Notes: a model not told the origin generated them from the letters alone. A stretch of 64,000 nucleotides of DNA from Thermohalobaculum sp039180675 (GCA_039180675.1 JBCDDC010000001.1:124001-188000); one strand, 5' to 3'. Shown: positions 1 to 8,416, counted from the stretch's first letter. Made by a program: numbers and translations.

Positions 1-213
1 ACGGTTGCGGAAGGCACGCTCGCCCCGCAGGCGGCGGGCGTGATCCATGGCGATTTCGAGCGCGGGTTCATCCGGGCCGAGACGATTGCCTATGACGACT
101 ACACGCGGCTGGGCGGCGAGCAGGCGGCCAAGGAGGCGGGCAAGATGCGCGCCGAGGGCAAGGGCTACCGGGTCGCCGATGGCGACGTGCTGCATTTCCT
201 CTTCAACACCTGA
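1..213 (+). CDS. ychF: Redox-regulated ATPase/GTPase YchF, C-terminal end only
   Basis: The first base of the window is already in frame, and 70 codons run to a TGA at 211. The visible part is the C-terminal TGS-like region of YchF/OLA1: a 'GVIHGDFERGFIRAET' stretch, then 'YDDY', and the family ending 'VADGDVLHFLFN'. YchF is a ribosome-associated P-loop NTPase. The nucleotide-binding N-terminal domain lies outside the window. The gene converges with the chromate transporter to its right, and a palindromic repeat sits between them. Confidence 0.9.
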   Translation, partial: TVAEGTLAPQAAGVIHGDFERGFIRAETIAYDDYTRLGGEQAAKEAGKMRAEGKGYRVADGDVLHFLFNT

Positions 214-219
214 ACCGGG

Positions 220-265
220 GCGAACCAAGCGGAATGCGCGCCGCGGGCGCGCATGCGTCTATGCC
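220..265 (+). repeat. Intergenic palindromic repeat, short copy (copy C)
   Basis: This copy starts with GAACCAAGCGG and contains a perfect 9-bp stem (234-242 with 246-254, 3-base loop), then GCGTCTATG. The same arrangement occurs at 19459-19548, 21977-22064, 22091-22179 and 38618-38698, so it belongs to a dispersed family. It lies between the convergent ends of ychF and chrA. The long second hairpin of the full copies is missing or degraded here. Confidence 0.6.
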
Positions 266-283
266 TGGCGCACCGCTCGACAC

Positions 284-1513
284 TCAGAGCAGGCCGAGGG
301 CGTGGAGCCCCGCTCCGGCGGCGAGGCCAAATCCGATCAGGGGCAGGGTTGCGATTCTGGCGAGGAAGACCAGCGCAAGGGCGAGGACAAAGAGGGTGAT
401 CTTGACCCATTCGGGATCGGCGAGTCCGGTGGGGAGAAAGGCAGCCTCTGCGAGGTAAAGCGCGAGGTTCGCGATCACGCCGACGACCGCGGCGGAGACA
501 CCGGCGAGCGCCTTGCGCGCCCAGGGGATGGCGTGGATCCGCTCCACTGCGGGCGCGAAGGCGAGGATCAGGCCGAAGCTGGGGGCGAAGGTGTAGAAGG
601 TCGCGAGCGCTGCGGTGAACGCCGCCGTCGCCGCCGTGCCCGGCCCGGCCCAGCCCGCGAAATAGCCCGCATAGGTGTTGACCAGGATCAGGGGGCCGGG
701 CGTCGCCTCGGCGATTGCGAGGCCGTTCAGCATCGCCGCCGGGCCGAGCCAGCCATAGGTCTCCACCGCCTGATCGGCGACGAAGGGCAGCACCGCGTAG
801 GCGCCGCCGAAGGTGACCAGGGCTGCGGTGGTGAAGAGCTGGGCGACGTCGTTGAACGGGTCGGCCCCGAAGCTCAGCCGCACGAGGGCGAAGACCGCGA
901 GGATCAGGCCAGCCGCGGTGCCGAGCGTGATCGCGGCGTGGCCCAGCACCCGGGTCGGCGGGGCCGGTTTGCTCTCCTCCTCCGCGCCCGGCATCAGAAG
1001 CCCGGCGATGGCGGCGAGGGCAACCACGAGCGGGAAGGGAATGCCGAGCAGGGAGAGCGCGGCGAAGGCCGCGACTGCGAGCGCCCATGCCAACGGCCCC
1101 TTGAGCGCGCGGCCCGCGATCTTGCCCATGGCCATGAGCACCAGCGCGATCACCACCGGCTGGACGCCCGCGAAGAGCGCTGCGATCAGCGGCACGTCGC
1201 CATGGGCCGCAGCAATCCAGGCGAGCAGGATCATCAGCGCCGCGCCGGGGAGGATGAAGGCGAGCCCCGCGATCACCCCGCCCGTCAGCCCGTGCAGGCG
1301 CCAGCCGAGCCAGGTGGCGAGCTGCTGCGCCTCGGGCCCTGGCAGCATCATCGAGAAGGCGAGGCCCCGGTCGAAACTCGCGCTCGGCACCCAGGCGCGG
1401 CGCGAGACGACCTCCTCCTGCATCAACGCGATCTGACCCGCAGGGCCGCCGAAGGAGAGAAGCCCGATCTTGACCCAGACCGGGAGCGCCTCGGTGAGCC
1501 TTGGCCCGGTCAT
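284..1513 (-). CDS. chrA: Chromate efflux transporter, ChrA family
   Basis: This 409-residue polytopic membrane protein has the two-half structure of long ChrA (CHR family) transporters. The first half carries 'FGGPAGQ' (residues 21-27) and 'LPGPEAQQLATWLGWRL'. The second half carries a 'TFGGAYAVLPF' copy and 'EATPGPLILVNTYAGY'. ChrA proteins export chromate and lower its cytoplasmic level. The start codon overlaps the stop of the upstream rhodanese gene as ATGA (1510-1513), so the two are translationally coupled. I am confident of the family. The actual substrate is not proven, because distant CHR members are not all chromate pumps. Confidence 0.88.
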   Translation of the reverse strand: MTGPRLTEALPVWVKIGLLSFGGPAGQIALMQEEVVSRRAWVPSASFDRGLAFSMMLPGPEAQQLATWLGWRLHGLTGGVIAGLAFILPGAALMILLAWIAAAHGDVPLIAALFAGVQPVVIALVLMAMGKIAGRALKGPLAWALAVAAFAALSLLGIPFPLVVALAAIAGLLMPGAEEESKPAPPTRVLGHAAITLGTAAGLILAVFALVRLSFGADPFNDVAQLFTTAALVTFGGAYAVLPFVADQAVETYGWLGPAAMLNGLAIAEATPGPLILVNTYAGYFAGWAGPGTAATAAFTAALATFYTFAPSFGLILAFAPAVERIHAIPWARKALAGVSAAVVGVIANLALYLAEAAFLPTGLADPEWVKITLFVLALALVFLARIATLPLIGFGLAAGAGLHALGLL

Positions 1514-1851
1514 CCCGCAGGCTCCGTTTGCGCGCCAGCGGCGACCAGCGCCTCGAACCCGCCGGTGACGTAGCGCGCCTCGCGGCCATGGACCATGAGC
1601 AGCGCGCAGGCGAACTGGCTGACCTCGTGGCCATGGACGCAGAAGGCGATCAGCGGGCGGTCATCCGCCATCAGCGGATCGTCATGGCCGAAGGCGAAGG
1701 GATCGCGGGTCAGCGCGCCGGGGATCCGGCGGCCATCGGCAGCGACAGCGGCGGGTTTGCGGATATCGAGGAGGGTTGCTTTGCCGGCATCGGTGAGCGC
1801 GAGTGCGTCGTCGGCAGTGATGGCGGGCAGAAGAAAGGGTGTGTCAGACAT
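1510..1851 (-). CDS. Rhodanese-like domain protein (putative sulfurtransferase)
   Basis: The 113-residue single-domain protein starts at the ATG 'MSDTPFLL' (1851). A longer in-frame start at 1953 adds only low-complexity residues and was not used. It has the rhodanese pattern 'LLDIRKP', a central 'RPLIAFCVHGHEVSQ' with the presumed active Cys, and a C-terminal 'YVTGGFEAL'. The active loop is CVHGHE rather than a classical thiosulfate sulfurtransferase loop. The gene overlaps chrA by 4 bases. Rhodanese-like partners occur in chromate-resistance loci, so a sulfur or redox role linked to ChrA is a reasonable inference. Confidence 0.8.
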   Translation of the reverse strand: MSDTPFLLPAITADDALALTDAGKATLLDIRKPAAVAADGRRIPGALTRDPFAFGHDDPLMADDRPLIAFCVHGHEVSQFACALLMVHGREARYVTGGFEALVAAGAQTEPAG

Positions 1852-1937
1852 GATCCATCGGTCCCATACAACGGGGTCGATGCGATGCTTGGGCCGAAGG
1901 CACGGGGCCCGGAGCCTGACAGCGGGGGATCGCGTTA

Positions 1938-1966
1938 CCCCGCCCCGGTGCAATACCGTGGCGGGG
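1938..1966 (-). terminator. Hairpin downstream of the GntR gene
   Basis: A strong interrupted hairpin has outer arms CCCCGCC (1938-1944) and GGCGGGG (1960-1966), an inner CGGT/ACCG stem, and loop GCAAT. It lies just past the stop of the minus-strand GntR gene. There is no clear U-tract, so termination is likely but not certain. Confidence 0.45.
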
Positions 1967-1982
1967 GGTGGCGCGCAAGGGT

Positions 1983-2672
1983 TCAGGAGGCTTCTTTCGC
2001 CAGTGCCTCGGCCTCCTCCATCTGTTCCAGCAGGGCGGCGAGTTTGTTGGCGATGTGGAGCTTGAGGATCTCGCCCAGCCGCTTGCCGTCGCGGGCCTCG
2101 ATCGCCTCGAGGATCAGCACATGCTCGGCCACGGCAGCGGCCCAGCGCACGCCGGAGATGTTGACCATGTAGCGCGCCCGGCGGACCCGCCCGTCGAACG
2201 TTTTCAGAAGATGCGAGAGGGTCGGGTTATCCGCCGCCGTGATGATCAGTTGATGGATCGCGGCATTGGTGGCGCTGTAGCCGGTGAGGTCGTTCTTCTC
2301 ATGCTGCGCGACCAGCCGGGTCTGAAGCCGCCGCGCCTCGGCGATCTGCGCATCGGTCAGGTTGGCGCAGGCAAGCTCACCCGCCAGCGCTTCGAGCGCG
2401 CCGAGGATCGGGAAGGCTTCCTCGAGATCCTGGCGCGTGATCCGGGCGATGGTCGCGCCCCGGCGCGGGGTCAGCACCACGAGCCCCTCGGCGGCGAGGC
2501 TGCGCAGCGCCTCTCTCAAGGGCGTCCGCGAGACGTCGAACTGTTCGCAGAGCGCCTGTTCCTGGACTTTCGCGCCCGGCGGGAGCGTGCCGCGCACGAT
2601 CAAGTCGCGCAGCCGCTCGACGAGGTCGTCATGCAGGGGGCGGCGGGTAATGGCGATCGGTTCATGCTCCAT
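1983..2672 (-). CDS. GntR family transcriptional regulator, FCD (FadR) subfamily
   Basis: This 229-residue regulator starts at 'MEHEPIA', with GGAGAG upstream; a start 10 codons earlier is possible. Residues of about 10-75 form the winged helix ('LVERLRDLIVRGTLPPGAKV', then the recognition helix 'VSRTPLREALRSLAAEGLV'). The rest is an all-helical FCD ligand domain with His residues in 'NAAIHQL' and 'AVAEHVLI', and the later 'LKLHI', as expected for a metal/carboxylate site. Its start overlaps the dehydrogenase stop by 11 bases, so it is last in that operon. It probably binds the palindrome at 5569-5584 and controls both divergent arms, sensing the substrate or a product. Confidence 0.88.
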   Translation of the reverse strand: MEHEPIAITRRPLHDDLVERLRDLIVRGTLPPGAKVQEQALCEQFDVSRTPLREALRSLAAEGLVVLTPRRGATIARITRQDLEEAFPILGALEALAGELACANLTDAQIAEARRLQTRLVAQHEKNDLTGYSATNAAIHQLIITAADNPTLSHLLKTFDGRVRRARYMVNISGVRWAAAVAEHVLILEAIEARDGKRLGEILKLHIANKLAALLEQMEEAEALAKEAS

Positions 2673-5547
2673 CGATACTCTCCGCAAGCAGGACGGCGAC
2701 ATGGACGGCTTGCCGCCCCGAGCCGTCGTGGATCTGATGACGGCACGAGGTGCCGTCGGCGACGATCACGGTGTCCCGGTCCGCCGCGCGCACTTTCGGC
2801 AGGAGGCTCAGCTCTGCCATCTTCTTGGAAACCTCGATGGTTTCAGACTGATAGCCAAAAGCACCGGCCATTCCGCAGCAGCTGGACGCGATCGTCTCGA
2901 CCTTCAGCTCCGGGATCTGCTGGAGGATCCTGGTCACCGGGCCAAAGGCGTTGAAGCTCTTCTGATGGCAGTGGCCGTGGACGAGCGCGTGGCGCGCGCG
3001 GATGGGTTTGAGGGCGGGTTTCAGGGTCTCGAGCTTCAGCGCGAGGTATTCTTCGAGCAGCATCACGCGGCTGCCCATCTCGGCGGTCCAATCGTCGAAG
3101 AGCTGGGGCGCCTCGTCGCGGAAGGTCATGATGCAGGAGGGCTCGAGCCCCACGACATAGCCGCCGTTCTCGATCACCGGGCGGATCGCCGCGAGGGAGC
3201 GCGCCATCTCGGCCTTTGCCTCCTCGGTCAGGCCGACGCTCAGGAACGTGCGGCCGCAGCAGAGCGGGCGCTGGCCCGAGGGGGGTGTGGCGTGCCCGAC
3301 CTTGAGGCCAAGCCGCCGGAGAAGCCTTTCGGCCCGGGCGAGGTTCTCCCCCTCGAAGTAGCGGTTGAAGGTGTCGCCGAAGAGGATCACGTCCGGCGCA
3401 TCGTCGTGGTGCGCCGGGCGGAAGGCGCGCTCCCAGACCGGGAGCGTACGCTCCGCGCTCAGCCCGAGCGCGCTCTCCGACAGTTTGGCGAGGCCTGGGA
3501 TGCGGTCGCGCAGGTTCAGGAAGAAGCGCAGCCTCGAGGCCACGGGCGCATAGCGGGGTAGGAAGCCGACAAACCGATCGCGGAGCGAGATGCCGTGGGT
3601 CCTGGCGCGGGCGGCCTGCACCTCGATCTTCATCTTGGCCATGTCGACGCCGGTCGGGCATTCCCTGCGGCAGGATTTGCAGGAGACGCAGAGCTTCATC
3701 GTCTCGGCCATCTCGTCCGAGGTCAGCGCCTCCGGCCCCAACTGGCCGGAAAGCGCGAGGCGCAGCGAGTTGGCGCGCCCGCGAACCAGATCGCGTTCGT
3801 TCCGCGTGACCCGGTAGGAGGGGCACATCACGTCGCCCGACAGCTTCCGGCAGGCGCCATTGTTGTTGCACATCTCGACCGCGCCCTGCAGGCCGCGCCC
3901 GGCGCCGATATGGCCGGGCCAGCGGAACACGGTCTCCCGCTCGGGCCAGGCATAGTTGGGCTTGAAGCGGAAGAGGCTGCGGTCATCCATCTTCGGCGGG
4001 TCGACGATGCGGCCGGGGTTGAGGAGGCCTGTCGGGTCGAAGCGCTCCTTCACCTCTTTCCAGTTCGCAACCATCCGGTCGCCGAACATCGGCAAATGGA
4101 ATTCCGAGCGGACGATCCCGTCGCCATGTTCCCCGGAATGCGCGCCCTTGTAGTCGCGCACCGCCTCGAACGTCTCCTCCGCGATCGCGCGCATCGCCTT
4201 GACGTCGGCGTCCTGCTTGAGGTTGAGGACAGGCCGGACATGCAGCGTGCCGACCGAGGCGTGGGCGTAGAAGGTCGCATGCGTGCCGTGGCGGGCGAAG
4301 ATCTCCTCCTGCCGGGCGGTGAATTCGGCGAGGTCTTTGAGTTCGACACAGGCGTCCTCGATGAAGCTGATCGGCTTGGCCGCGTCCTTCATCGACATCA
4401 TGATGTTGAGGCCCTGCTTGCGGACCTCGAGGATGCGGGACTGGAAGGCGGGGTCGGTGGCCTCGACGACCGCATCCTTGAAGCCAAGATCGCCCATCAG
4501 CTCATCGAGGCGCCCGAGACGGCGGAGGTTCTCGTCCATCTCGTCTTCGGCGAACTCGACCATCAGGAGGGCCTGAGGTTCGCCTCGTACGAACTCCTCC
4601 AGAACCGGCTTGAAAATCGGGATGTCGCGGGCGAGCTCGATGATGTTGCGGTCGAAAAGCTCCACCGCCGTGGGCTCCAGCGTCACGATGTGCTGGGTCG
4701 CGTCCATCGCGGCGTAGAAGGTCGGGAAATGGCAGATGCCGAGGACCTTCTTGCCCGGCAGGGGCGAGAGCTTGATTGTGATGCGTTCCGAGAAGGCGAG
4801 CGTGCCTTCGGAGCCGACGAGCAGCGTGGCCATGTTCGGCCGGTCGGGCAGCAGCGCGTCGATGTTGTAGCCGCCGACATTGCGCGGGACTTTGGGGGTG
4901 CGGGCCCGGATCTCCTCGGTCTCGCGGCGGCCAAGCTGGATCAGGTCCCGGAACAAGGCGTCGGAGGCGCTGTTGCCGAGCGCCTCCGGGTCGATCTCGC
5001 CGAAATGGGCCGAGGTGCCGTCCGCCAGGATCGCGTCGATCGCCAGCACGTTGTCCCGGCTCATCCCGTAGCGGATCGAGCGGGAGCCGCAGGAATTGTT
5101 CGCGGTCATCCCCCCGATGGTCGCGCGGGAGGCGGTGGAGACATCGACCGGGTACCAGAGGCCGTGGGGCTTCAGCGCCTTGTTCAGCTCATCCAAAACC
5201 ACACCGGGTTCGACCACTGCCTGGCGGTTCTCCGCATCGATCGAGATGATCCGGTTCATGTGGCGCGAGAGATCGAGGATCAGGCCGGTATTGATCGTCT
5301 GACCGCATTGCGAGGTGCCGCCGCCGCGCGGGGTGATCGGCACGCTTTCCTCACGCGCGATCTCCATGACGGTCTTCACGTCCTCGATGTCATGGGGCAC
5401 GACCACGCCGCGCGGCATGATCTGATAGATCGACGCGTCGGTGGCGTAACGCCCGCGGCTGAACCGGTCGAACAGCACCTCTCCCCGGATCACCCGTTCC
5501 AGGCGATCGGCCAGCTCTGTGGCAGGCGGGGCGGAGGATTCCGGCAT
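2662..5547 (-). CDS. FAD-binding and Fe-S oxidoreductase, YdiJ/GlcD-GlcF fusion type (D-2-hydroxyacid dehydrogenase)
   Basis: This 961-residue protein starts at 'MPESSAPP' after AAGGAG. The N-terminal half is a VAO-type FAD domain ('VPITPRGGGTSQCGQ') plus a FAD-oxidase C domain ending near 'FDPTGLLNPGRIV'. Then come iron-sulfur motifs: a C-x5-C...CP segment ('CNNNGACRK...MCPSYR') and a complete 'CVSCKSCRRECP'. Two CCG-type domains follow ('RPLCCGRTFLS' and 'HGHCHQKS...SSCCGMAGAFG'). This order matches YdiJ-like D-2-hydroxyglutarate/D-lactate/glycolate-type dehydrogenases that pass electrons to the membrane quinone pool. The divergent aminotransferase and TRAP genes suggest the keto or glyoxylate product is then aminated. 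The exact substrate cannot be read from sequence. Confidence 0.87.
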   Translation of the reverse strand: MPESSAPPATELADRLERVIRGEVLFDRFSRGRYATDASIYQIMPRGVVVPHDIEDVKTVMEIAREESVPITPRGGGTSQCGQTINTGLILDLSRHMNRIISIDAENRQAVVEPGVVLDELNKALKPHGLWYPVDVSTASRATIGGMTANNSCGSRSIRYGMSRDNVLAIDAILADGTSAHFGEIDPEALGNSASDALFRDLIQLGRRETEEIRARTPKVPRNVGGYNIDALLPDRPNMATLLVGSEGTLAFSERITIKLSPLPGKKVLGICHFPTFYAAMDATQHIVTLEPTAVELFDRNIIELARDIPIFKPVLEEFVRGEPQALLMVEFAEDEMDENLRRLGRLDELMGDLGFKDAVVEATDPAFQSRILEVRKQGLNIMMSMKDAAKPISFIEDACVELKDLAEFTARQEEIFARHGTHATFYAHASVGTLHVRPVLNLKQDADVKAMRAIAEETFEAVRDYKGAHSGEHGDGIVRSEFHLPMFGDRMVANWKEVKERFDPTGLLNPGRIVDPPKMDDRSLFRFKPNYAWPERETVFRWPGHIGAGRGLQGAVEMCNNNGACRKLSGDVMCPSYRVTRNERDLVRGRANSLRLALSGQLGPEALTSDEMAETMKLCVSCKSCRRECPTGVDMAKMKIEVQAARARTHGISLRDRFVGFLPRYAPVASRLRFFLNLRDRIPGLAKLSESALGLSAERTLPVWERAFRPAHHDDAPDVILFGDTFNRYFEGENLARAERLLRRLGLKVGHATPPSGQRPLCCGRTFLSVGLTEEAKAEMARSLAAIRPVIENGGYVVGLEPSCIMTFRDEAPQLFDDWTAEMGSRVMLLEEYLALKLETLKPALKPIRARHALVHGHCHQKSFNAFGPVTRILQQIPELKVETIASSCCGMAGAFGYQSETIEVSKKMAELSLLPKVRAADRDTVIVADGTSCRHQIHDGSGRQAVHVAVLLAESIDGA

Positions 5548-5568
5548 TGACACTCCTTGGGCTTCCGT

Positions 5569-5584
5569 ATTTTGTATACAAAAT
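5569..5584. promoter_or_regulatory. Perfect 16-bp palindrome, probable GntR/FCD operator
   Basis: ATTTTGTATACAAAAT is a perfect inverted repeat centred on GTATAC. It lies in the 80-base gap between the divergent dehydrogenase start (5547) and aminotransferase start (5628). FCD-type GntR regulators bind short palindromes of the TTGTNNACAA type, and such a regulator closes the dehydrogenase operon. Its position would let one dimer control both directions. Confidence 0.65.
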
Positions 5585-5627
5585 TCATTGGCAGATTCGC
5601 GCTGCCAAAGCAAGAAAGGGAGACAAA

Positions 5628-6812
5628 ATGCGCCAGCCGGGCCGCCATATGCTGCAGATTCCCGGTCCGAGCGCAGTCCCCGAGCGTATTCTCCACGCTA
5701 TCTCCCGCCAGGTGATCGACCATCGCGGGCCCGGCTTCGCGGAAGTCGGGCTGAAGGCGCTGGCGGGGATGAAGACGATCTTCCAGACCGAGCATCCCGT
5801 GGTGATCTACCCCGCCTCCGGCACCGGGGCGTGGGAAGCGGCGCTGGTCAACACGATGTCGCCCGGCGACAAGGTCGTGATGTTCGAGACCGGGCATTTC
5901 GCGACGCTCTGGTCGAAAATGGCCAAGAAGCTGGGGATCGAGGCCGAGTTCATCGCGGGCGACTGGCGCTCCGGCGCCGATCCCGATCAGATCGAGGCGC
6001 GGCTGCGCGCGGATACCGGCCACGAGATCAAGGCGGTCTGCGTCGTCCATAACGAGACCTCAACCGGGTCGGTCACGCAGGTGGCCGAGATCCGCAAGGC
6101 GATCGACGCGGCGGGGCACCCCGCGCTGTTGATGGTCGACACGATCTCGGGGCTTGCCTCGATCGACTACCGCCATGACGAGTGGGGCGTGGATGTCACT
6201 GTCTCGGGCAGTCAGAAGGGGCTGATGCTGCCGCCAGGCCTCTCGTTCAACGCCGTGGGCCCGAAGGCGCTGGAGGTGGCGAAGACCGCGACGCTTCCGA
6301 AATCCTACTGGGGTTGGGAGGAGATGATCGCGATGAACGCGACCGGCTATTTCCCCTACACCCCAGCGACCAACCTGCTCTACGGCCTCAACGAGGCGAT
6401 CGACATGATCCATGAGGAGGGGCTGGAGAACGTCTTCGCCCGCCACCAGCGCCACGGGGCAGCGACCCGGGCGGCGGTGCGGGCCTGGGGGCTCGAAGTG
6501 CTCTGCAACCGGCAGGGCCACGAGTCCGGCGTGCTGACGGCGGTGATGATGCCCGAAGGTCACTCGGCGGATGCGTTCCGTGCGACCACGCTTCGGCACT
6601 ATGACATTTCGCTGGGCAACGGGCTCTCGAAGGTCGCCGACAAGGTCTTTCGGATTGGACATCTGGGCGATTTCAACGATCTGATGCTGATGGCCACGCT
6701 TTCGGGCGTGGAAATGGGGCTCGCCAAGGCCGGTGTGCCCCACAATTCCGGTGGGGCGCAGGAAGCCATGCGCCATCTGCTGGACAACGAAGCGCGGCTC
6801 GCCGCGGAATAA
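5628..6812 (+). CDS. Class V aminotransferase, serine/alanine/aspartate-glyoxylate type
   Basis: The 394-residue PLP enzyme starts at 'MRQPGRHMLQIPGPSAVP' with AAAGGGAG upstream. The N-terminal 'IPGPSAVPERIL', 'DHRGPGF' and 'YPASGTGAWEAAL', and the PLP-lysine motif 'TVSGSQKGLMLPPG' (Lys197), place it in the alanine-glyoxylate/serine-glyoxylate family. That family also contains BhcA, the aspartate-glyoxylate aminotransferase. The usual acceptor is glyoxylate, giving glycine. The BHA-cycle partners bhcB, bhcC and bhcD are absent nearby. Head-to-head pairing with a 2-hydroxyacid dehydrogenase and cotranscription with a TRAP transporter suggest glyoxylate (or a similar 2-oxoacid) made from an imported hydroxy acid. 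Confidence 0.85.
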   Translation: MRQPGRHMLQIPGPSAVPERILHAISRQVIDHRGPGFAEVGLKALAGMKTIFQTEHPVVIYPASGTGAWEAALVNTMSPGDKVVMFETGHFATLWSKMAKKLGIEAEFIAGDWRSGADPDQIEARLRADTGHEIKAVCVVHNETSTGSVTQVAEIRKAIDAAGHPALLMVDTISGLASIDYRHDEWGVDVTVSGSQKGLMLPPGLSFNAVGPKALEVAKTATLPKSYWGWEEMIAMNATGYFPYTPATNLLYGLNEAIDMIHEEGLENVFARHQRHGAATRAAVRAWGLEVLCNRQGHESGVLTAVMMPEGHSADAFRATTLRHYDISLGNGLSKVADKVFRIGHLGDFNDLMLMATLSGVEMGLAKAGVPHNSGGAQEAMRHLLDNEARLAAE

Positions 6813-6834
6813 TGCGTTCTAGGGAGGACAACCG

Positions 6835-7815
6835 ATGAAACTGACGAAACTTCTCGCGGGTGCCGCCGCTGCGGCTGTGCTGACCGCCACCACGGCTTCG
6901 GCCGGTATGGTCCTGAAGTTCGGCCATGTGGGCAAGCCGGGCTCGCTGTTCGAGACCTCGGTCAACCAGTATGCGGCTTGTGCCAATGGCAAGCTGGGCG
7001 ACACGGCGGAGGTGCAGACCTTTGGCTCCAGCCAGCTTGGCAAGGACAAGGAGCTGCTCCAGAAGCTGAAGCTGAACCAGATCACCTTCTCGCTGCCCTC
7101 GTCGGTGATGAGTTCGGTCGATGACACGTTCGGCGTCTTCGAGATGCCCTACATCATCAAGGACCGTGCGCATATGAAGCGCGTTCAGGCGGCTCTGGGC
7201 GACAAGTTCCAGGCGGCGGCTAACAAGAACGGCTACCATATCCTGGGCTATTTCGAGAACGGCTTCCGCCACATCACCAACAACACCCGGCCCATCGTGA
7301 AGCCGGAGGATCTGGCGGGCGTGAAACTGCGCACGCCAAAGGGCGCATGGCGGGTGAAGATGTTCTCGCTCTACGGTGCGAACCCGACGCCGATGGCGTT
7401 CTCCGAGGTGTTTACCGCGCTCCAGACCGGTGTGATCGATGGGCAGGAGAACCCCTATGCTCAGATCGCCTCGGCTAAGTTCCAGGAGGTGCAGAAGTAT
7501 CTCTCGATCACCGGCCACGTCTACACGCCGGCCTACATTCTGGTGTCGAAGAAGCACTATCTGAAACTGCCTGAGGATGTGCGCGCGGCGCTTGAGAGCT
7601 GCGCCGACGAGACCCAAAGCTTCGTCTATGACACGGCCGCCAAGCTCGAGGTCGAACTGCTCGACGTGATCAAGGCTGCCGGGGTCGAGGTAAACAATGC
7701 CGACAACGCGGCGTTCATCGCGGCATCCAAGCCGATCTATGACGAGTTCGCCTCGTCGGTCGACGGTGGCCAGGAACTGATCAACACCGTTCAGGGCCTC
7801 GCCGACGGCTCCTGA
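6835..7815 (+). CDS. dctP: TRAP transporter solute-binding protein, DctP family
   Basis: This 326-residue periplasmic protein has a clear signal peptide (residues 1 to about 23, 'LLAGAAAAAVLTATTASA'), then mature 'GMVLKFGHVGKPGSLFE'. The DctP signature is intact: 'DLAGVKLRTPKGAWRV', which contains the Arg that clamps the substrate carboxylate, and 'FSEVFTALQTGVIDGQENP'. It binds an organic acid and delivers it to the DctQM membrane complex. It is the first transporter gene, 22 bases after the aminotransferase. A hairpin follows its stop and may raise its expression relative to the membrane subunits. A monocarboxylate or hydroxycarboxylate is the favoured ligand from context only. Confidence 0.92.
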   Translation: MKLTKLLAGAAAAAVLTATTASAGMVLKFGHVGKPGSLFETSVNQYAACANGKLGDTAEVQTFGSSQLGKDKELLQKLKLNQITFSLPSSVMSSVDDTFGVFEMPYIIKDRAHMKRVQAALGDKFQAAANKNGYHILGYFENGFRHITNNTRPIVKPEDLAGVKLRTPKGAWRVKMFSLYGANPTPMAFSEVFTALQTGVIDGQENPYAQIASAKFQEVQKYLSITGHVYTPAYILVSKKHYLKLPEDVRAALESCADETQSFVYDTAAKLEVELLDVIKAAGVEVNNADNAAFIAASKPIYDEFASSVDGGQELINTVQGLADGS

Positions 7816-7826
7816 TCGCAGGCACT

Positions 7827-7855
7827 CCACCCGCCGGGCGCGTCCCGGCGGGTGG
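7827..7855 (+). promoter_or_regulatory. Intercistronic hairpin between dctP and dctQ
   Basis: A perfect 12-bp GC-rich stem (7827-7838 with 7844-7855) encloses the 5-base loop CGCGT, immediately after the dctP stop. No U-tract follows and dctQ continues, so this is more likely an mRNA-stabilising or partial attenuation element than a full terminator. Such elements adjust the ratio of binding protein to permease. Confidence 0.55.
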
Positions 7856-7872
7856 ATACTCACGCGGTTCCC

Positions 7873-8415
7873 ATGCTCCAGCGCATAAACGCCACCCTCC
7901 AGTCGATCCTCGAGTGGTTCCTGATCTTCCTGATGATCGGGCTCACGATTGTGGTGATCGTCGCCGTCCTGTTCCGGCTCTTCGGTAATTCGCTGAGCTG
8001 GTATGACGAGGTTGCCGCGATCCAGCTCTCGTGGATCACCTATTACGGTGCGGCGCTCGCGGCGCTGAAGCGGCGCCATATCGGGTTTGACTCCGTGCTG
8101 CTTGGCCTGCCGCGGCCCGCCCGCCGGATCGGGCTGATCGTGGCGGAGCTGATCGTCTTCAGCTTCTTCATCCTGATGGCCTGGGCGGGCATGACGGTGC
8201 TGGAAGTGCTGGAGGGCGAGTATCTGGTCTCGCTCACCTGGGTGCCGATCCAGTTCACCCAATCGGTGATCCCGATCGGGGCGTGTCTCTTCATCCTCTG
8301 CCAGGCGCTGTCGCTGCCGTTCTACTGGAAGATGACGATGCGGGGGGTCTCGCTCGAACACGCTGAGATCGAGGAAGAGGTTGAGAGCGAGATGAAGAAA
8401 GCGGGGCAGGCCTGA
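7873..8415 (+). CDS. dctQ: TRAP transporter small permease subunit, DctQ family
   Basis: The protein has 180 residues from the ATG 'MLQRINATLQSIL'. A GTG at 7852 is in frame but lies inside the intercistronic hairpin, so I prefer the ATG. Four hydrophobic segments are visible ('FLIFLMIGLTIVVIVAVLF', 'IQLSWITYYGAALAAL', 'IVFSFFILMAWAGM', 'SVIPIGACLFILCQAL'). It also has the DctQ-type 'RLFGNSLSWYDEVAAI'. It pairs with DctM in the inner membrane as a Na+-driven importer. The tail is rich in Glu and Lys. It ends 1 base before the dctM start. Confidence 0.88.
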   Translation: MLQRINATLQSILEWFLIFLMIGLTIVVIVAVLFRLFGNSLSWYDEVAAIQLSWITYYGAALAALKRRHIGFDSVLLGLPRPARRIGLIVAELIVFSFFILMAWAGMTVLEVLEGEYLVSLTWVPIQFTQSVIPIGACLFILCQALSLPFYWKMTMRGVSLEHAEIEEEVESEMKKAGQA

Positions 8416-8416
8416 G

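Noticed and set aside
3595..5550. Long open frame on the strand opposite the Fe-S flavoprotein
   Set aside because: It lies entirely antisense to a gene with full domain motifs and has no recognisable protein features; GC-rich third positions create such frames.
5628..6812. bhcA of the beta-hydroxyaspartate cycle
   Set aside because: The family fits, but bhcB, bhcC, bhcD and bhcR-like neighbours are missing, so a specific assignment is not supported.
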